From Actinomycetota bacterium (lineage in GTDB: Bacteria; Actinomycetota; Actinomycetes; Streptosporangiales; Streptosporangiaceae), in the NCBI GenBank assembly GCA_027313705.1, contig DAHVDE010000049.1, positions 1 to 64,000 on the forward strand: DNA of 64,000 nucleotides, read 5' to 3'. The notes beneath the pieces are model-generated. The model was not told the DNA's origin. It ran no database searches and saw only the letters and a program-made list of their open reading frames with translations. The translations under genes were made by a program, and so were the position numbers. This document shows, piece by piece, positions 8,309 to 18,118 of this stretch (its first letter is position 1; the number at the start of each line of letters is the position of its first letter).

Positions 8309-9208
8309 ATGGCAGAAGGCAGTGAAGGTGCCCGGCCCGCTGACGCGGACCGGGCACCGGCCGGCACCGGGCAGCGGGCCGCCGGCGGCCTGGGCGGCAG
8401 TGCCCCGTTGCTCGCACTGCGCGGTATCGGCAAGAGCTTCGGCCCGGTTCAGGCCCTGGCCGACATCAACCTGGATATCCCTGCCGGTCAGGTCACCGCG
8501 CTGGCGGGGGACAACGGAGCGGGCAAGTCCACGCTCATCAAGTGCATTGCGGGCATTTACCAGCCGTCAGGCGGGCAGTTGCTGTGGAACGGCCAGCCGG
8601 TGCACATCCACACGCCGAAAGACGCCACTCAGCTTGGCATCGCGACGGTCTACCAGGACCTCGCGCTCTGCGACAACCTCGACATCGTGCAGAACATGAT
8701 GCTCGGGCACGAGAGCGTCAAGTACGGCATCCTCGACGAGATCTCGATGGAATTGCTCGCCAAGCAGACACTGCGTGATCTCGCCGTCTCTACCGTCCGC
8801 TCGATCAGGCAGCCAGTCGGCTCGCTGTCCGGCGGGCAGCGGCAGGCGGTCGCCGTGGCCAAGGCGGTCATGCAGGAGGCGCGGCTCGTGATCATGGACG
8901 AGCCGACCGCCGCGCTCGGCGTGAGCCAGACCGAACTGGTGCTCAGCCTGATCACGACGCTGGCCGAACGCGGTCACGCGGTGCTCGTAGTGTCGCACAA
9001 CCTGACCGACGTGTTCAGGGTCGCCAGCCGCATCGCCGTGCTGTACCTGGGCAGGCTGGCCGCGTCCGGGCCCGCGACAGGATTCGACACGCAGTCAGTC
9101 GTCGACTTCATGACAACTGGCACATCCAGCCGTCTTGGCGAGCACCGCAAGTCCGCCCTGTCGGGAGGCTTCACCAGCGGTACGGAGGGCTGGACCGATG
9201 GCAACTGA
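8309..9208 (+). CDS. Sugar ABC transporter ATP-binding protein with a single ABC domain
   Basis: Walker A GDNGAGKST, VYQDLALCDNLDI, LSGGQRQAVAVAKA, MDEPTAALG; about 299 aa, one ABC domain only. Confidence 0.9.
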   Translation: MAEGSEGARPADADRAPAGTGQRAAGGLGGSAPLLALRGIGKSFGPVQALADINLDIPAGQVTALAGDNGAGKSTLIKCIAGIYQPSGGQLLWNGQPVHIHTPKDATQLGIATVYQDLALCDNLDIVQNMMLGHESVKYGILDEISMELLAKQTLRDLAVSTVRSIRQPVGSLSGGQRQAVAVAKAVMQEARLVIMDEPTAALGVSQTELVLSLITTLAERGHAVLVVSHNLTDVFRVASRIAVLYLGRLAASGPATGFDTQSVVDFMTTGTSSRLGEHRKSALSGGFTSGTEGWTDGN

Positions 9209-10562
9209 TCGCGGCGAAGAGCACGGCGGGCAAAGCCAGGACGCTGGCGCGCAAGGTGGCGTGACCGTCACCGGGGATCCGCTGGGCGGCGATACCCCGC
9301 CCACCGAGGCGGCGGTCGTGAGCAGCGCACCTGACCTGCTCGCCGACTCGCTCGCGGATTACACGAGAATCTGGTTCAGGCGAGTCAGGAGCGGCGAGAG
9401 CGGTGCGCTGCCCGTCGTGCTCGGCCTAGTCGCGATCGTGGTCTATTTCCAGATCTCGCAGCCCAGCTTCCTGTCGGCCAGCAACATAGCCAACCTCATG
9501 GGTCAGGCAGGCTTCCTGATCACGCTCGCGATGGCGCAGACGTTCCCGCTGCTGCTCGGCGAGATTGACCTGTCGCTCGGGTTCAACATGGGCATCGGCG
9601 CGACGATCACGGTCTGGATGGTCTCGATCGCCCATCCCTTCCCGACCTGGGTGGCGATCCTCGCCGGAGTCGCGCTGACCGGTGCCATCTCGGCGGTCGA
9701 GGGCCTTGTCATCGTCTTCCTGCGGATCCCGTCCTTCGTGGTGACCCTGGCCGGCCTGCTCGGCCTCAACGGAGTCTTGCTCTGGATTTACGAGCAGACC
9801 GGCAGCGTCGGCAACGGCGGCGTCATCCAGCTGCACAACAATTTCATCAACGACATCGTCTCAGGGAATATGAGTCCGGTCGCCGGCTGGATCGCCCTGG
9901 TCGTCGTTGTCGTGCTGGCCGGCGTGTTCATGATTACCAGGGATCAGCGCAGGCGGGCACACAACCTCGCGTCGCCGCCGCTCAGCGTGACCCTGCTCAA
10001 GCTCGCGGTCATGGCCACTATCGGGGTAGTGCTGCTGCTCGTGCTCAACCACAACAGGGCCGCCAGCCTGCTGGTGACTCTGGAAGGCGTGCCGTGGGTC
10101 GTGCCAGTGATCCTGGTGCTGCTTGCAATTGCCAGCATACTTCTGACCAGGACGAAGTTCGGTCGTTACATGTACGCCGTCGGCGGCAACGCCGAGGCCG
10201 CCAGGCGGGCAGGCATCAGCCTGAGCCGGATCAGAGTGCTCGCTTTCGCGATCTGCGGCGTGCTGGCCGGCGTGTCAGGCCTGCTGTACGCCTCCTTGCT
10301 CGGGTCGATCTCGAACAACGTGGATGGCGGCCAGTACGTGCTCTATTCGGTCGCAGGCGCCGTCATCGGCGGCGTCAGCCTCTTCGGAGGCCGGGGCCGT
10401 ATCGTCGGAGCCGTCCTCGGCGGCTTCATCGTCGCCGTCATCTACAACGGCGTCATCCTCATCGGACTAGGTGCCGCGGGACAGTACATCTGGACCGCGG
10501 TCGTGCTGCTCGCAGCGGTGACCCTTGACGCCATCGCGCGCCGCGGCAGCTCGGCCACCTGA
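9198..10562 (+). CDS. Sugar ABC transporter permease (XylH/RbsC-type)
   Basis: Multi-TM; TFPLLLGEIDLSLGFNMGIGA, GRYMYAVGGNAEAARRAGI, VIGGVSLFGGRGRIVGAVLG; ATG at 9198 overlaps the ATPase stop. Confidence 0.9.
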   Translation: MATDRGEEHGGQSQDAGAQGGVTVTGDPLGGDTPPTEAAVVSSAPDLLADSLADYTRIWFRRVRSGESGALPVVLGLVAIVVYFQISQPSFLSASNIANLMGQAGFLITLAMAQTFPLLLGEIDLSLGFNMGIGATITVWMVSIAHPFPTWVAILAGVALTGAISAVEGLVIVFLRIPSFVVTLAGLLGLNGVLLWIYEQTGSVGNGGVIQLHNNFINDIVSGNMSPVAGWIALVVVVVLAGVFMITRDQRRRAHNLASPPLSVTLLKLAVMATIGVVLLLVLNHNRAASLLVTLEGVPWVVPVILVLLAIASILLTRTKFGRYMYAVGGNAEAARRAGISLSRIRVLAFAICGVLAGVSGLLYASLLGSISNNVDGGQYVLYSVAGAVIGGVSLFGGRGRIVGAVLGGFIVAVIYNGVILIGLGAAGQYIWTAVVLLAAVTLDAIARRGSSAT

Positions 10563-10567
10563 CACGG

Positions 10568-10612
10568 CAAGGCACGGGCCAGGGCAGCAGAACCTGCCTG
10601 GCCCGTGCCTTG
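10568..10612. terminator. Bidirectional intrinsic-terminator-like hairpin between convergent genes
   Basis: Perfect 16-bp arms CAAGGCACGGGCCAGG (10568-10583)/CCTGGCCCGTGCCTTG (10597-10612), 13-nt loop. Confidence 0.85.
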
Positions 10613-10638
10613 ACTGGCCTTGGCCTAACCGGAGATTC

Positions 10639-11454
10639 TCATCCGTTGTACTTGTAGTACGCCACCGAGTAGATGTTCATCTGGGCGGAGGAGTTGACGG
10701 GAGCGCTCTGGCCGTTCAGCGCGCTCTCGTTCTGGAGAACCCAGTCCATCTTGATGGTCGGGGCGCCCCTGGTGGTTGACCCGATGAGCTTGCCATCCAT
10801 GTAGAAGCGCAGATGCCCCGGCCACCATTCGATCACCGTGGTGTGCCTGCCGGTCCATTTGACGCCAGAGTCGAAGGACTGCTGGCTGTTGTTAGCGCCG
10901 GAGTGCACGAAAGCGAAAGGCACCGTGTTCCACTCGTTCTCCGGGTAATCCACTTCGAACGTGGTCGTGTTCTGGTTGCCGCTGCTCGGCCAGAGCAAGT
11001 GCGCTGACTTGTAACCGGTGGTTGGCCTGGTGACCTGCCAGGTCTCGACGTACTTGCCGTACTTCCTGCCCTTGGCCCGGAGGGGGACGACGGCGTAGGA
11101 GTGCACGTTCCCCGTTCTGCGCCACATGACTATCTGCAGATGGTTGCCCGAGCCCTTGGCGTTCTTGACGACCCTGCCATCGTTAGGATCGTAATAACCC
11201 CCGACCTTGTATCCGCGCTGCATGGCCGTGTCCTGCCACGAGGACGGATAGGCGAACCAGTACTTGGAGTAGGCGGCATTTTTAGTAAAGGCGCCCTTGG
11301 TGGTCACTGGGAACGATGATTGCCAGACCTTGGTGAACGAGGGAGCAGCGCTCTTAGCTGACATCGCGGCGTGTGCTCCGGTGCTGCCGAACAGTACGCC
11401 CGCGCTGGTCGCGAGGGCCACTGCGCCGAGGGTTACTGGCTTGCGGAACTGCAT
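10639..11454 (-). CDS. Secreted glycoside hydrolase family 16-like protein
   Basis: Signal peptide ...GAVALATSAGVLFGSTGAHA; ExDxxE-type motif FEVDYPENEW; C-terminal TTVIEWWPGHLRFYMDGKLIGST typical of GH16. Confidence 0.75.
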   Translation of the reverse strand: MQFRKPVTLGAVALATSAGVLFGSTGAHAAMSAKSAAPSFTKVWQSSFPVTTKGAFTKNAAYSKYWFAYPSSWQDTAMQRGYKVGGYYDPNDGRVVKNAKGSGNHLQIVMWRRTGNVHSYAVVPLRAKGRKYGKYVETWQVTRPTTGYKSAHLLWPSSGNQNTTTFEVDYPENEWNTVPFAFVHSGANNSQQSFDSGVKWTGRHTTVIEWWPGHLRFYMDGKLIGSTTRGAPTIKMDWVLQNESALNGQSAPVNSSAQMNIYSVAYYKYNG

Positions 11455-11636
11455 ATCTGGCTTGTTTCTCTCTTCCTGCACGCGAAAAATCTCGGGAAGG
11501 TCGTCCGGGTAACCGACTCGTCACCACGGATGATGCACTATATCCGACATAGTAGATAAGTAGCCGAGATGCAGGCACGCGAGTAACCGGGGGTGGGGGT
11601 GCGGCGGCAGACATGGCATACTGGTTTGCGTAGTTA

Positions 11637-11763
11637 GCGTGCTCCGGGGTCGGTGTAACTCCGAACCGGCGGTGACAGTCCGCGACCCGGCCGAGGCCAT
11701 CGGCCGGTTGATCCGGTGAAATTCCGGTACCGACGGTGAAAGTCCGGATGGGAGGCAGCACGC
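11637..11763 (+). promoter_or_regulatory. FMN riboswitch (RFN element)
   Basis: P1 GCGTGCT (11637-11643)/AGCACGC (11757-11763); GGGGTCGGTGTAACTCCGAACCGGCGGTGACAGTCCGCGAC ... GATCCGGTGAAATTCCGGTACCGACGGTGAAAGTCCGGATGGGAGGCAGCACG. Confidence 0.97.
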
Positions 11764-11861
11764 CGCTGGCTGGTGACAGGGACCGGTTTTCCGGTCGCCG
11801 CCGGCCGCGATGATGCGTCCCGTGACGCGCCCCGGAGCCCTGGACCTGAGGAGAGGCGCGG

Positions 11862-12458
11862 ATGTTCACGGGAATTGTTGAGGAATACGGCAAGGTCGGC
11901 GGGCTCGATCTGTTCGCCGATTCGGCCAGGCTCACCGTCACTGGCCCGCTCGTCGCGGAAGGACTCGAACCAGGCAGCTCGATCGCGGTCAACGGCGTTT
12001 GCCTGACTGTCACCCGTGCCGCCGATGGTCAGTTCACCCTCGACGTGATGGGGGAGACGCTGGCCAGGACCGGTATCGGCGCCCTCGCCGCCGGCGACTC
12101 GGTGAACCTTGAGCGCCCCGTAGCAGCCGGCGGGCGGCTCGACGGGCATATCGTGCAGGGCCACGTAGACGGCACCGGGGTAATCATGCAGGCCAGGCAG
12201 CAGGACGGCTGGCGGGTGCTCCGCATTTCCGTCTCTGCCGGGTTGTCGCGCTACCTGGCGAAGAAGGGTTCCGTGGCCGTCGACGGAGTCAGCCTCACCA
12301 TCAGCGACCTGGGCGAGAACTGGTTCGAGGTCAGCTTGATTCCCGAGACCATCGCGAGAACCACGCTGGGCGAGAGCAAGGCCGATGACGTGGTGAACAT
12401 CGAGGTAGACGTCATCGCCAAGTACGTCGAGCGACTGCTGGCTGGCGGTACCCGATGA
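11862..12458 (+). CDS. ribE: Riboflavin synthase (alpha)
   Basis: [12 protein letters not shown]..., internal duplicated lumazine-binding repeat (VNGVCLTV / VDGVSLTI); FMN riboswitch upstream. Confidence 0.96.
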   Translation: MFTGIVEEYGKVGGLDLFADSARLTVTGPLVAEGLEPGSSIAVNGVCLTVTRAADGQFTLDVMGETLARTGIGALAAGDSVNLERPVAAGGRLDGHIVQGHVDGTGVIMQARQQDGWRVLRISVSAGLSRYLAKKGSVAVDGVSLTISDLGENWFEVSLIPETIARTTLGESKADDVVNIEVDVIAKYVERLLAGGTR

Positions 12459-13726
12459 GCGGCCCGCAGGCGAGCGAAGGAATCGCGCTCGACGACGTGG
12501 AGACGGCGGTTGCCGCGATCGCGGCCGGGCAGGCGGCGGTCGTGGCAGACGACGCCGACCGCGAGAACGAGGGTGACATCATTTTCGCCGCCAGCAAGGC
12601 AACCCCGGCCTTGCTCGCCTTCACCATCAGGCACACCAGCGGGGTGATCTGCGTGCCGATGCTCGGCGAGGAACTTGACCGGCTGCAACTGCCGCTGATG
12701 ACCGCGCAGAACAACGAGCGGATGCGCACCGCGTTCACGGTCAGCGTGGACGCCCGCGACGGCCTCAGCACCGGAATCTCGGCGACCGACCGGGCGCGGA
12801 CAGTGCGGTGCCTGGCCGACTCCGCAACCGAGCCATACGAGCTCGTCCGCCCTGGGCACGTCTTCCCGCTCAGGTACATGCCAGGTGGCGTGCTCAGGAG
12901 GCCGGGGCACACCGAGGCGGCGGTCGACCTGGCCAGGCTGGCCGGGCTGTCGCCTGCCGGGGTGCTGGCTGAAGTGGTCAACGACGACGGCACGATGATG
13001 CGGCTGCCGGGCTTGCGCAAGTTCGCCGACGAGCACGGGCTGCCGCTGATTTCCATTGCCCAGCTCATCGAGTACCGCAGGCACAGGGAACGAATGGTCA
13101 GCCGGGTGGTCGCGACGACCGTGCCCAACGAGTACGGGCAGTGGCAGGCGATCGGCTATCTCAGCTCGCTGGACGGCACCGAGCACATGGCGCTTGTGCT
13201 CGGCGACCTGGACGCGGGCAGCGAAGTGGAGGGCGAGGCTGACGTGCTGGTCAGGATGCATTCCGAGTGCCTGACCGGCGACGTGTTCGGCTCGCAGCGC
13301 TGTGACTGCGGTACCCAGCTCAACGCGGCGATGGCGGCGATCGCCGCGGAAGGCCGCGGCATTGTCGTCTACCTGCGAGGTCACGAGGGCCGTGGCATCG
13401 GCCTGCTCAGCAAGCTGCGCGCCTACCAGCTGCAAGATGGCGGCGCCGACACGGTGGACGCCAACACCGAGCTCGGGTTCCCTGTCGACGCGCGTGAGTA
13501 CTCGACCGGCGCTCAGATCCTCGCCGACCTGGGGGTAAAGTCGCTGCGCCTGCTCACCAACAATCCCGACAAGGTGAAGGGCCTGGCCGACTACGGCCTT
13601 GCGGTGACAGGCACGGTGTCGCTGCCGGTCACCGCGACACCGCACAACCTCAGGTACCTCATTGCCAAGAGGGACCGCCTCGGCCACCTGATCGACCTGT
13701 CAGAACCCGCTAAGAGGGCCAGGTGA
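12455..13726 (+). CDS. ribBA: Bifunctional 3,4-dihydroxy-2-butanone-4-phosphate synthase / GTP cyclohydrolase II
   Basis: [60 protein letters not shown]. Confidence 0.97.
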   Translation: MSGPQASEGIALDDVETAVAAIAAGQAAVVADDADRENEGDIIFAASKATPALLAFTIRHTSGVICVPMLGEELDRLQLPLMTAQNNERMRTAFTVSVDARDGLSTGISATDRARTVRCLADSATEPYELVRPGHVFPLRYMPGGVLRRPGHTEAAVDLARLAGLSPAGVLAEVVNDDGTMMRLPGLRKFADEHGLPLISIAQLIEYRRHRERMVSRVVATTVPNEYGQWQAIGYLSSLDGTEHMALVLGDLDAGSEVEGEADVLVRMHSECLTGDVFGSQRCDCGTQLNAAMAAIAAEGRGIVVYLRGHEGRGIGLLSKLRAYQLQDGGADTVDANTELGFPVDAREYSTGAQILADLGVKSLRLLTNNPDKVKGLADYGLAVTGTVSLPVTATPHNLRYLIAKRDRLGHLIDLSEPAKRAR

Positions 13727-14199
13727 GTGGCGAGGGCAGGCCGGCCGCGGCAGCCGTGGTCGCGCCGGGGCTGCGGCTGGCCATCGTGGCGACCAGGTGG
13801 AACGCCGGCATCACCGACGTGCTGGTCGAACGGGCGGCGGCCGCCGCCGAAGCCTGCGGAGTCGAAGATCCGACCGTGGTACGCGTCGCTGGCGCGATCG
13901 AGCTGCCGGTGGTGGCCGCCGCGCTGGCCAGGCGCCACGACGCGGTTGCCTGCCTCGGCACCGTCATCAGGGGCGGCACTCCGCATTTCGACTACGTCTG
14001 CGACACGGTGACCTACGGGCTGACCAGGGTCGCGCTTGACACCGGCATCCCGGTTGGCAACGGCGTGCTGACCTGCGACACGATCGAGCAGGCGCGGGAA
14101 CGCTCCGGCGGACCTGGCAGCAAGGAAGACAAGGGCTGGGATGCAGTCATCGCCGCGCTCGACACCGCGCTGGTACTCCAGTCGATCCGCAGTTCCTAG
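13723..14199 (+). CDS. ribH: 6,7-dimethyl-8-ribityllumazine synthase
   Basis: [60 protein letters not shown] start overlapping ribBA. Confidence 0.96.
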   Translation: MSGEGRPAAAAVVAPGLRLAIVATRWNAGITDVLVERAAAAAEACGVEDPTVVRVAGAIELPVVAAALARRHDAVACLGTVIRGGTPHFDYVCDTVTYGLTRVALDTGIPVGNGVLTCDTIEQARERSGGPGSKEDKGWDAVIAALDTALVLQSIRSS

Positions 14200-14213
14200 G
14201 CCAGCAGCCGGGT

Positions 14214-15269
14214 TCAGCGCGGCCAGGTGCGGACTCTGCCGCGCGGATGGAGCGTCACCAGTGAGCCTGGCGGGAGCTTGTGGTCGCCGGCGGTCCGCAC
14301 GATGACCGGCGGCAGGTCGCGCCCGCACTCGAGCCGGACCCGGAGCACGGCGTCATGCCCGTAGTACTCGCACTCCACTACCCGGCCGGCTCCTTCCCGC
14401 GGTCCGCCGTCTTCCCCGGCTGGCCGCAGTTCGATGTGCTCAGGCCTGATCAGCACGGTCACAAGCTGCTGGTCGTCTCCGGCCGGCGAGTCTTCCACGG
14501 GCAGGCGGCCGAGCACGGTATCGACCAGTCCGCCGTGCCTGCGTCCTTCGAGCAAATTCGCGTCGCCGACGAACTTGGCGATGCCAGAGTCGGCCGGCCT
14601 GCCGTACAAGTCCTGGGGAGCGGCGTGCTGCACGATCCGCCCGTCCCGCAGCACGGCGACCTGGTCGGCGATCGCGAGTGCCTCGTCCTGGTCGTGCGTC
14701 ACGAGCAGGACGGTGGTGCCTGCGGCACGGAAGATCTGCTGCACGTCGGTGCGCACGCTGGCCCGCAGGTGGGCGTCGAGCGAGGCGAACGGCTCGTCGA
14801 GCAGTACCACTGCCGGCTCGATGGCCAGCGCCCTGGCGAGCGCTACCCGCTGCTGCTGGCCGCCTGAAAGCTCGTGCGGATAACGCTTGCCCAGGTCGGC
14901 CAGGCCCACGGCGCCCAGCAGTTCCCTGGTGCGCGGTCCCCGTCGCTGCCTGGGCGGCAGGCCGAAGCCCACGTTGGCCGCGACCGTGAGGTGCGGGAAC
15001 AGGCTGCCCTCTTGCGGAACGTAGCCGATGCGGCGGCGCTCGGGCGGCACATGTACCCGGTCGCCGTCGACGACCTGATCTCCGATCGTGACGATACCGC
15101 CGTCGGCGCGTTCGAATCCGGCAAGTATCCGAAGGAGCGTGGTCTTTCCGCTGCCAGATGAGCCGAGGATGGCCGTCAGTGACCCGGCGGGTACGTCGAG
15201 GTCCAGGTCGGTGAGAACGCGGTGGGTGCCGAAGGTCTTGTGCAACCCGGCGATTACCAGTTGTCTCAT
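14214..15269 (-). CDS. ABC transporter ATP-binding protein (Fe3+/FbpC-type)
   Basis: GSSGSGKTTLLRILAGFE, LSGGQQQRVALARAL, LLDEPFASLD, TOBE-like C-terminus. Confidence 0.9.
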   Translation of the reverse strand: MRQLVIAGLHKTFGTHRVLTDLDLDVPAGSLTAILGSSGSGKTTLLRILAGFERADGGIVTIGDQVVDGDRVHVPPERRRIGYVPQEGSLFPHLTVAANVGFGLPPRQRRGPRTRELLGAVGLADLGKRYPHELSGGQQQRVALARALAIEPAVVLLDEPFASLDAHLRASVRTDVQQIFRAAGTTVLLVTHDQDEALAIADQVAVLRDGRIVQHAAPQDLYGRPADSGIAKFVGDANLLEGRRHGGLVDTVLGRLPVEDSPAGDDQQLVTVLIRPEHIELRPAGEDGGPREGAGRVVECEYYGHDAVLRVRLECGRDLPPVIVRTAGDHKLPPGSLVTLHPRGRVRTWPR

Positions 15270-15273
15270 CCGG

Positions 15274-16824
15274 TCACCTGCTCGTGGCGGCTGAACGGTC
15301 GAAGAACCGGCCGAGCACATAACTCGGCACGGCGGCCACGGCGATCATGACGAGCGCGAACGGGGCCGCCTGACCGTAGGAGAGGTTCGACTGGTACTCC
15401 CAGAACTGGGTCGCCAGCGTCTGCACGCCGGTCGGGATGAGCAGCAGCGTCGCGGTTAGCTCGGTGACGGCAGACAAGAATACCAGGCAGAAGGCGGCCA
15501 CCAGTCCTGGCGCGGTCAGCCGCAACGTGACGCGGAAAAGCACGGCGAGCCTTGCCTGGCCAAGCGAGGCGGCGATCTCGTCGAGCTTGACCGGCGCCCG
15601 CGCCAGCGAGGCCTTCACCCCTACCAGCGCCAGCGGGAAGAACATGATCCCGTAGCAGATGATCAGCAACGGTGCCGTGTTGTTACCGAGTCCCGAGGTG
15701 TAGCGCTCGGTGAAGTAGATCAGCGCGAACGCGATCACCACGCCTGGCATCGCGAGCACGAGGTACGTGCCGCGCTCGAGCATGAGCCTGACTCGTCCCG
15801 CATGCCTGACCGCGAGCAGCGCGAGCGGAAAGGCGGCGACGGTCGCCACCGCGGCGGCCAGTATCCCGTACTCGGCGGTGGTCAGGGCCGCGGTCAGCAG
15901 CGGAACGCCCCCGGTGATCCCGCCAGAACCCCGCTCGAACATCCAGTACACACTGGCCAGGACGGGCACGCCGAGCGCGAGCAGCACCAGCGCGGTGAAG
16001 CCCGCGAGCACCGGCCAGCGAGCCCGGCCAAGCTGATGCGGCGGTAGCTTGCGCTGCGCGAGTGGACCTGACCTGGTGATACGGCCGCGCCCGCCGAGCA
16101 GCCCCTCGCCCGCCAGCACGATCAGGCTGATCAGCACCAAAACGAGCGAGAGCGCGCACGCGGCGGGGACGTTCGCCGCGCTGAACTCGGTGAAGATCTC
16201 GGTGGTGAAAGTCTGGTAGCCGAGGATCTCGAACGCGCCGTACTCGGCAAGCAGGACCAGCGCGACGAGCAGGCCGCCGCCGAGAATGGCCCCTCTTGCC
16301 TGGCTGAGCGTGACCCGGAAGAAGGTGGCGATCCGGCCCGTGCCGAGGCTGCGCGCCACTTCTTCCTGTCCAGGGTCAGCGGACCGCAGGCTGGCCGAGA
16401 CCGGAAGGTAGACCAGCGGGTACACGGCCAGCGTGAGCACGATGATCGCGCCTTTGAAGCCCTGCACCCAACTCCACAGCGAGAACCAGCCAAAGCTCAC
16501 CACGAAATCAGGTATGGCGAGCGGCACCACGACGAGCACTGCCCAGATCCGTCGTCCGGGGAGATTGGTGCGTTCGACGCACCAGGCCGCCGCCGTGCCG
16601 ATGATCGCAGCCAGCAGCGTCACCACGGCGGTCAGCCGGATCGTGTTCCACAGCAACTGCCAGGTGAGCGGCCTGAAGACGAGGTCAAGCACGGACCTGG
16701 CCCCGGCGCCGTGCGCCTCGATCAGCAAGAACACCAGCGGCATCGCGAGCGCCGCCGCCACGAGTACCGAGCTAGTGAGGAGAACAACCGGGCGGCGCCT
16801 GCGGGCTAGCGGATACGTCGTCAA
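15274..16824 (-). CDS. ABC transporter permease (iron/FbpB-type, fused two-domain)
   Basis: Multi-TM; two EAA-like regions (SLGTGRIATFFRVTLSQAR, SLGQARLAVLFRVTLRLTAPG). Confidence 0.9.
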   Translation of the reverse strand: MTTYPLARRRRPVVLLTSSVLVAAALAMPLVFLLIEAHGAGARSVLDLVFRPLTWQLLWNTIRLTAVVTLLAAIIGTAAAWCVERTNLPGRRIWAVLVVVPLAIPDFVVSFGWFSLWSWVQGFKGAIIVLTLAVYPLVYLPVSASLRSADPGQEEVARSLGTGRIATFFRVTLSQARGAILGGGLLVALVLLAEYGAFEILGYQTFTTEIFTEFSAANVPAACALSLVLVLISLIVLAGEGLLGGRGRITRSGPLAQRKLPPHQLGRARWPVLAGFTALVLLALGVPVLASVYWMFERGSGGITGGVPLLTAALTTAEYGILAAAVATVAAFPLALLAVRHAGRVRLMLERGTYLVLAMPGVVIAFALIYFTERYTSGLGNNTAPLLIICYGIMFFPLALVGVKASLARAPVKLDEIAASLGQARLAVLFRVTLRLTAPGLVAAFCLVFLSAVTELTATLLLIPTGVQTLATQFWEYQSNLSYGQAAPFALVMIAVAAVPSYVLGRFFDRSAATSR

Positions 16825-17867
16825 AGCAGTCCGGCCATCTGCAGCAGGGCGACCGCCTGTGATCCGTCGCCTAGCTGGGCGACCGTGATCGGATTCGGCT
16901 GAAGCTGGCTGAACGGCGTTTCGCTCGCGGCGGGCGTCACGCCGGCCAGCAGCGGATACTCATAACTCTGCGAGTGCGCGATTATCTCCTGTCCCTTCTT
17001 GCTCACCAGGAAGGCAAGGAAACGCTGCGCGGCCGCTTTATGCGCACTTGACCTCAGCACCGCCGCGCCCGAGACGTCGATCACGTAGCCGGGGTCACGG
17101 GGTGCGAAGTAGGCCAGCTTGGAGTGGACCGCAGCTGCTCCGACCTCTGATCTCAGCCGGTACCAGTAGTACTGGTTGATCACGCCGAAGGCGACCAGGC
17201 CGCGGCTCACGTCTGAGGTGACCGTCTCGTTGTCCGGCAGCAGGTGCGCGGCGGCATTCGCCCTGATGCCCGCCAGCCAGCTCAGGGTCCTGGCCTGCCC
17301 GTAGGTACGCAGCACGGAAGTCACGATCGGCTGGAAATCGGTCTCCCCGGCGGCGAAGGCCAGCTTTCCCTTGTACCTGGGGTCCGCTAGCTGGAGCACA
17401 GAGGTCGGCAGCTGGCTGGCCTTGATCAGGGACGGGTTGTAGGTCAGCACGCTGACCCGCGCCGACACCCCGACCCACTCCCTGGCCGGCGAACTGTACC
17501 TGGCGGGCACCGCGGCGAGCGTCGCCCCGGTCACAGGGACAAGCAGGCCCTTGCCCTGCAAGAACTCGAGCGCGGGTGAGTTCTCCGTGTAGAACACGTC
17601 GGCGGGCGAATTCGGTCCTTGCAGTGCGATCTGGTTGGCCAGCGTGGCCTCGTCGTCGTTCCTGACGTTGACTGCGATCCCCGTGGCCTTCTCGAACGCG
17701 GCGACGAGATCGTTGGTGGTTTGCACGTGCTGGCCGTTGTACAGGGTGATCGACTCGGCGGATCCCGACCCTGAGACGGTGCCGCAGGCGGCAATCAGCG
17801 TTCCCGCGAGCGCCACGGTGGCCAGCGCGACGGTGGTAAGGACCCTGACTTGGCTGTGAACGATCAA
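16821..17867 (-). CDS. Iron-type ABC transporter substrate-binding lipoprotein
   Basis: Lipobox LIAAC; ITLYNGQHVQTTNDLVAAFEKATGIAVNVRNDDEATLANQI, ADVFYTENSPALEFL; iron box upstream. Confidence 0.9.
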   Translation of the reverse strand: MIVHSQVRVLTTVALATVALAGTLIAACGTVSGSGSAESITLYNGQHVQTTNDLVAAFEKATGIAVNVRNDDEATLANQIALQGPNSPADVFYTENSPALEFLQGKGLLVPVTGATLAAVPARYSSPAREWVGVSARVSVLTYNPSLIKASQLPTSVLQLADPRYKGKLAFAAGETDFQPIVTSVLRTYGQARTLSWLAGIRANAAAHLLPDNETVTSDVSRGLVAFGVINQYYWYRLRSEVGAAAVHSKLAYFAPRDPGYVIDVSGAAVLRSSAHKAAAQRFLAFLVSKKGQEIIAHSQSYEYPLLAGVTPAASETPFSQLQPNPITVAQLGDGSQAVALLQMAGLL

Positions 17868-17915
17868 TTGCCCGCCTTCTTTGCGTGATGAGCTCGGCGC
17901 GCCTGCTGCCGTAAT

Positions 17916-17934
17916 TTAGCTTAGGCTAACCTAA
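17916..17934. promoter_or_regulatory. Iron box (IdeR/DmdR1-type)
   Basis: TTAGCTTAGGCTAACCTAA, one mismatch from TTAGGTTAGGCTAACCTAA, upstream of the iron-type SBP gene. Confidence 0.9.
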
Positions 17935-18118
17935 CTTACAAGACCGGAGCCGCGGCATCCTGGCCGGCCGGCAGTCGTCCCGGCCGAGATGCGGGGCGAT
18001 CGGGAATGAGTTGGGTACTGCGAGGATTAAGGCATTAGTTATCCGCAGCCGCTGGGGCCGGGCGCTGGCCCGTACTGTGGGCGTAAGCGGTGGACATCGA
18101 AGGGCCTGGTGACCGAGC

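Noticed and set aside
12251-13687. 478 aa minus-strand ORF over ribE-ribBA
   Set aside because: Antisense shadow of unmistakable rib genes; no recognisable protein motif.
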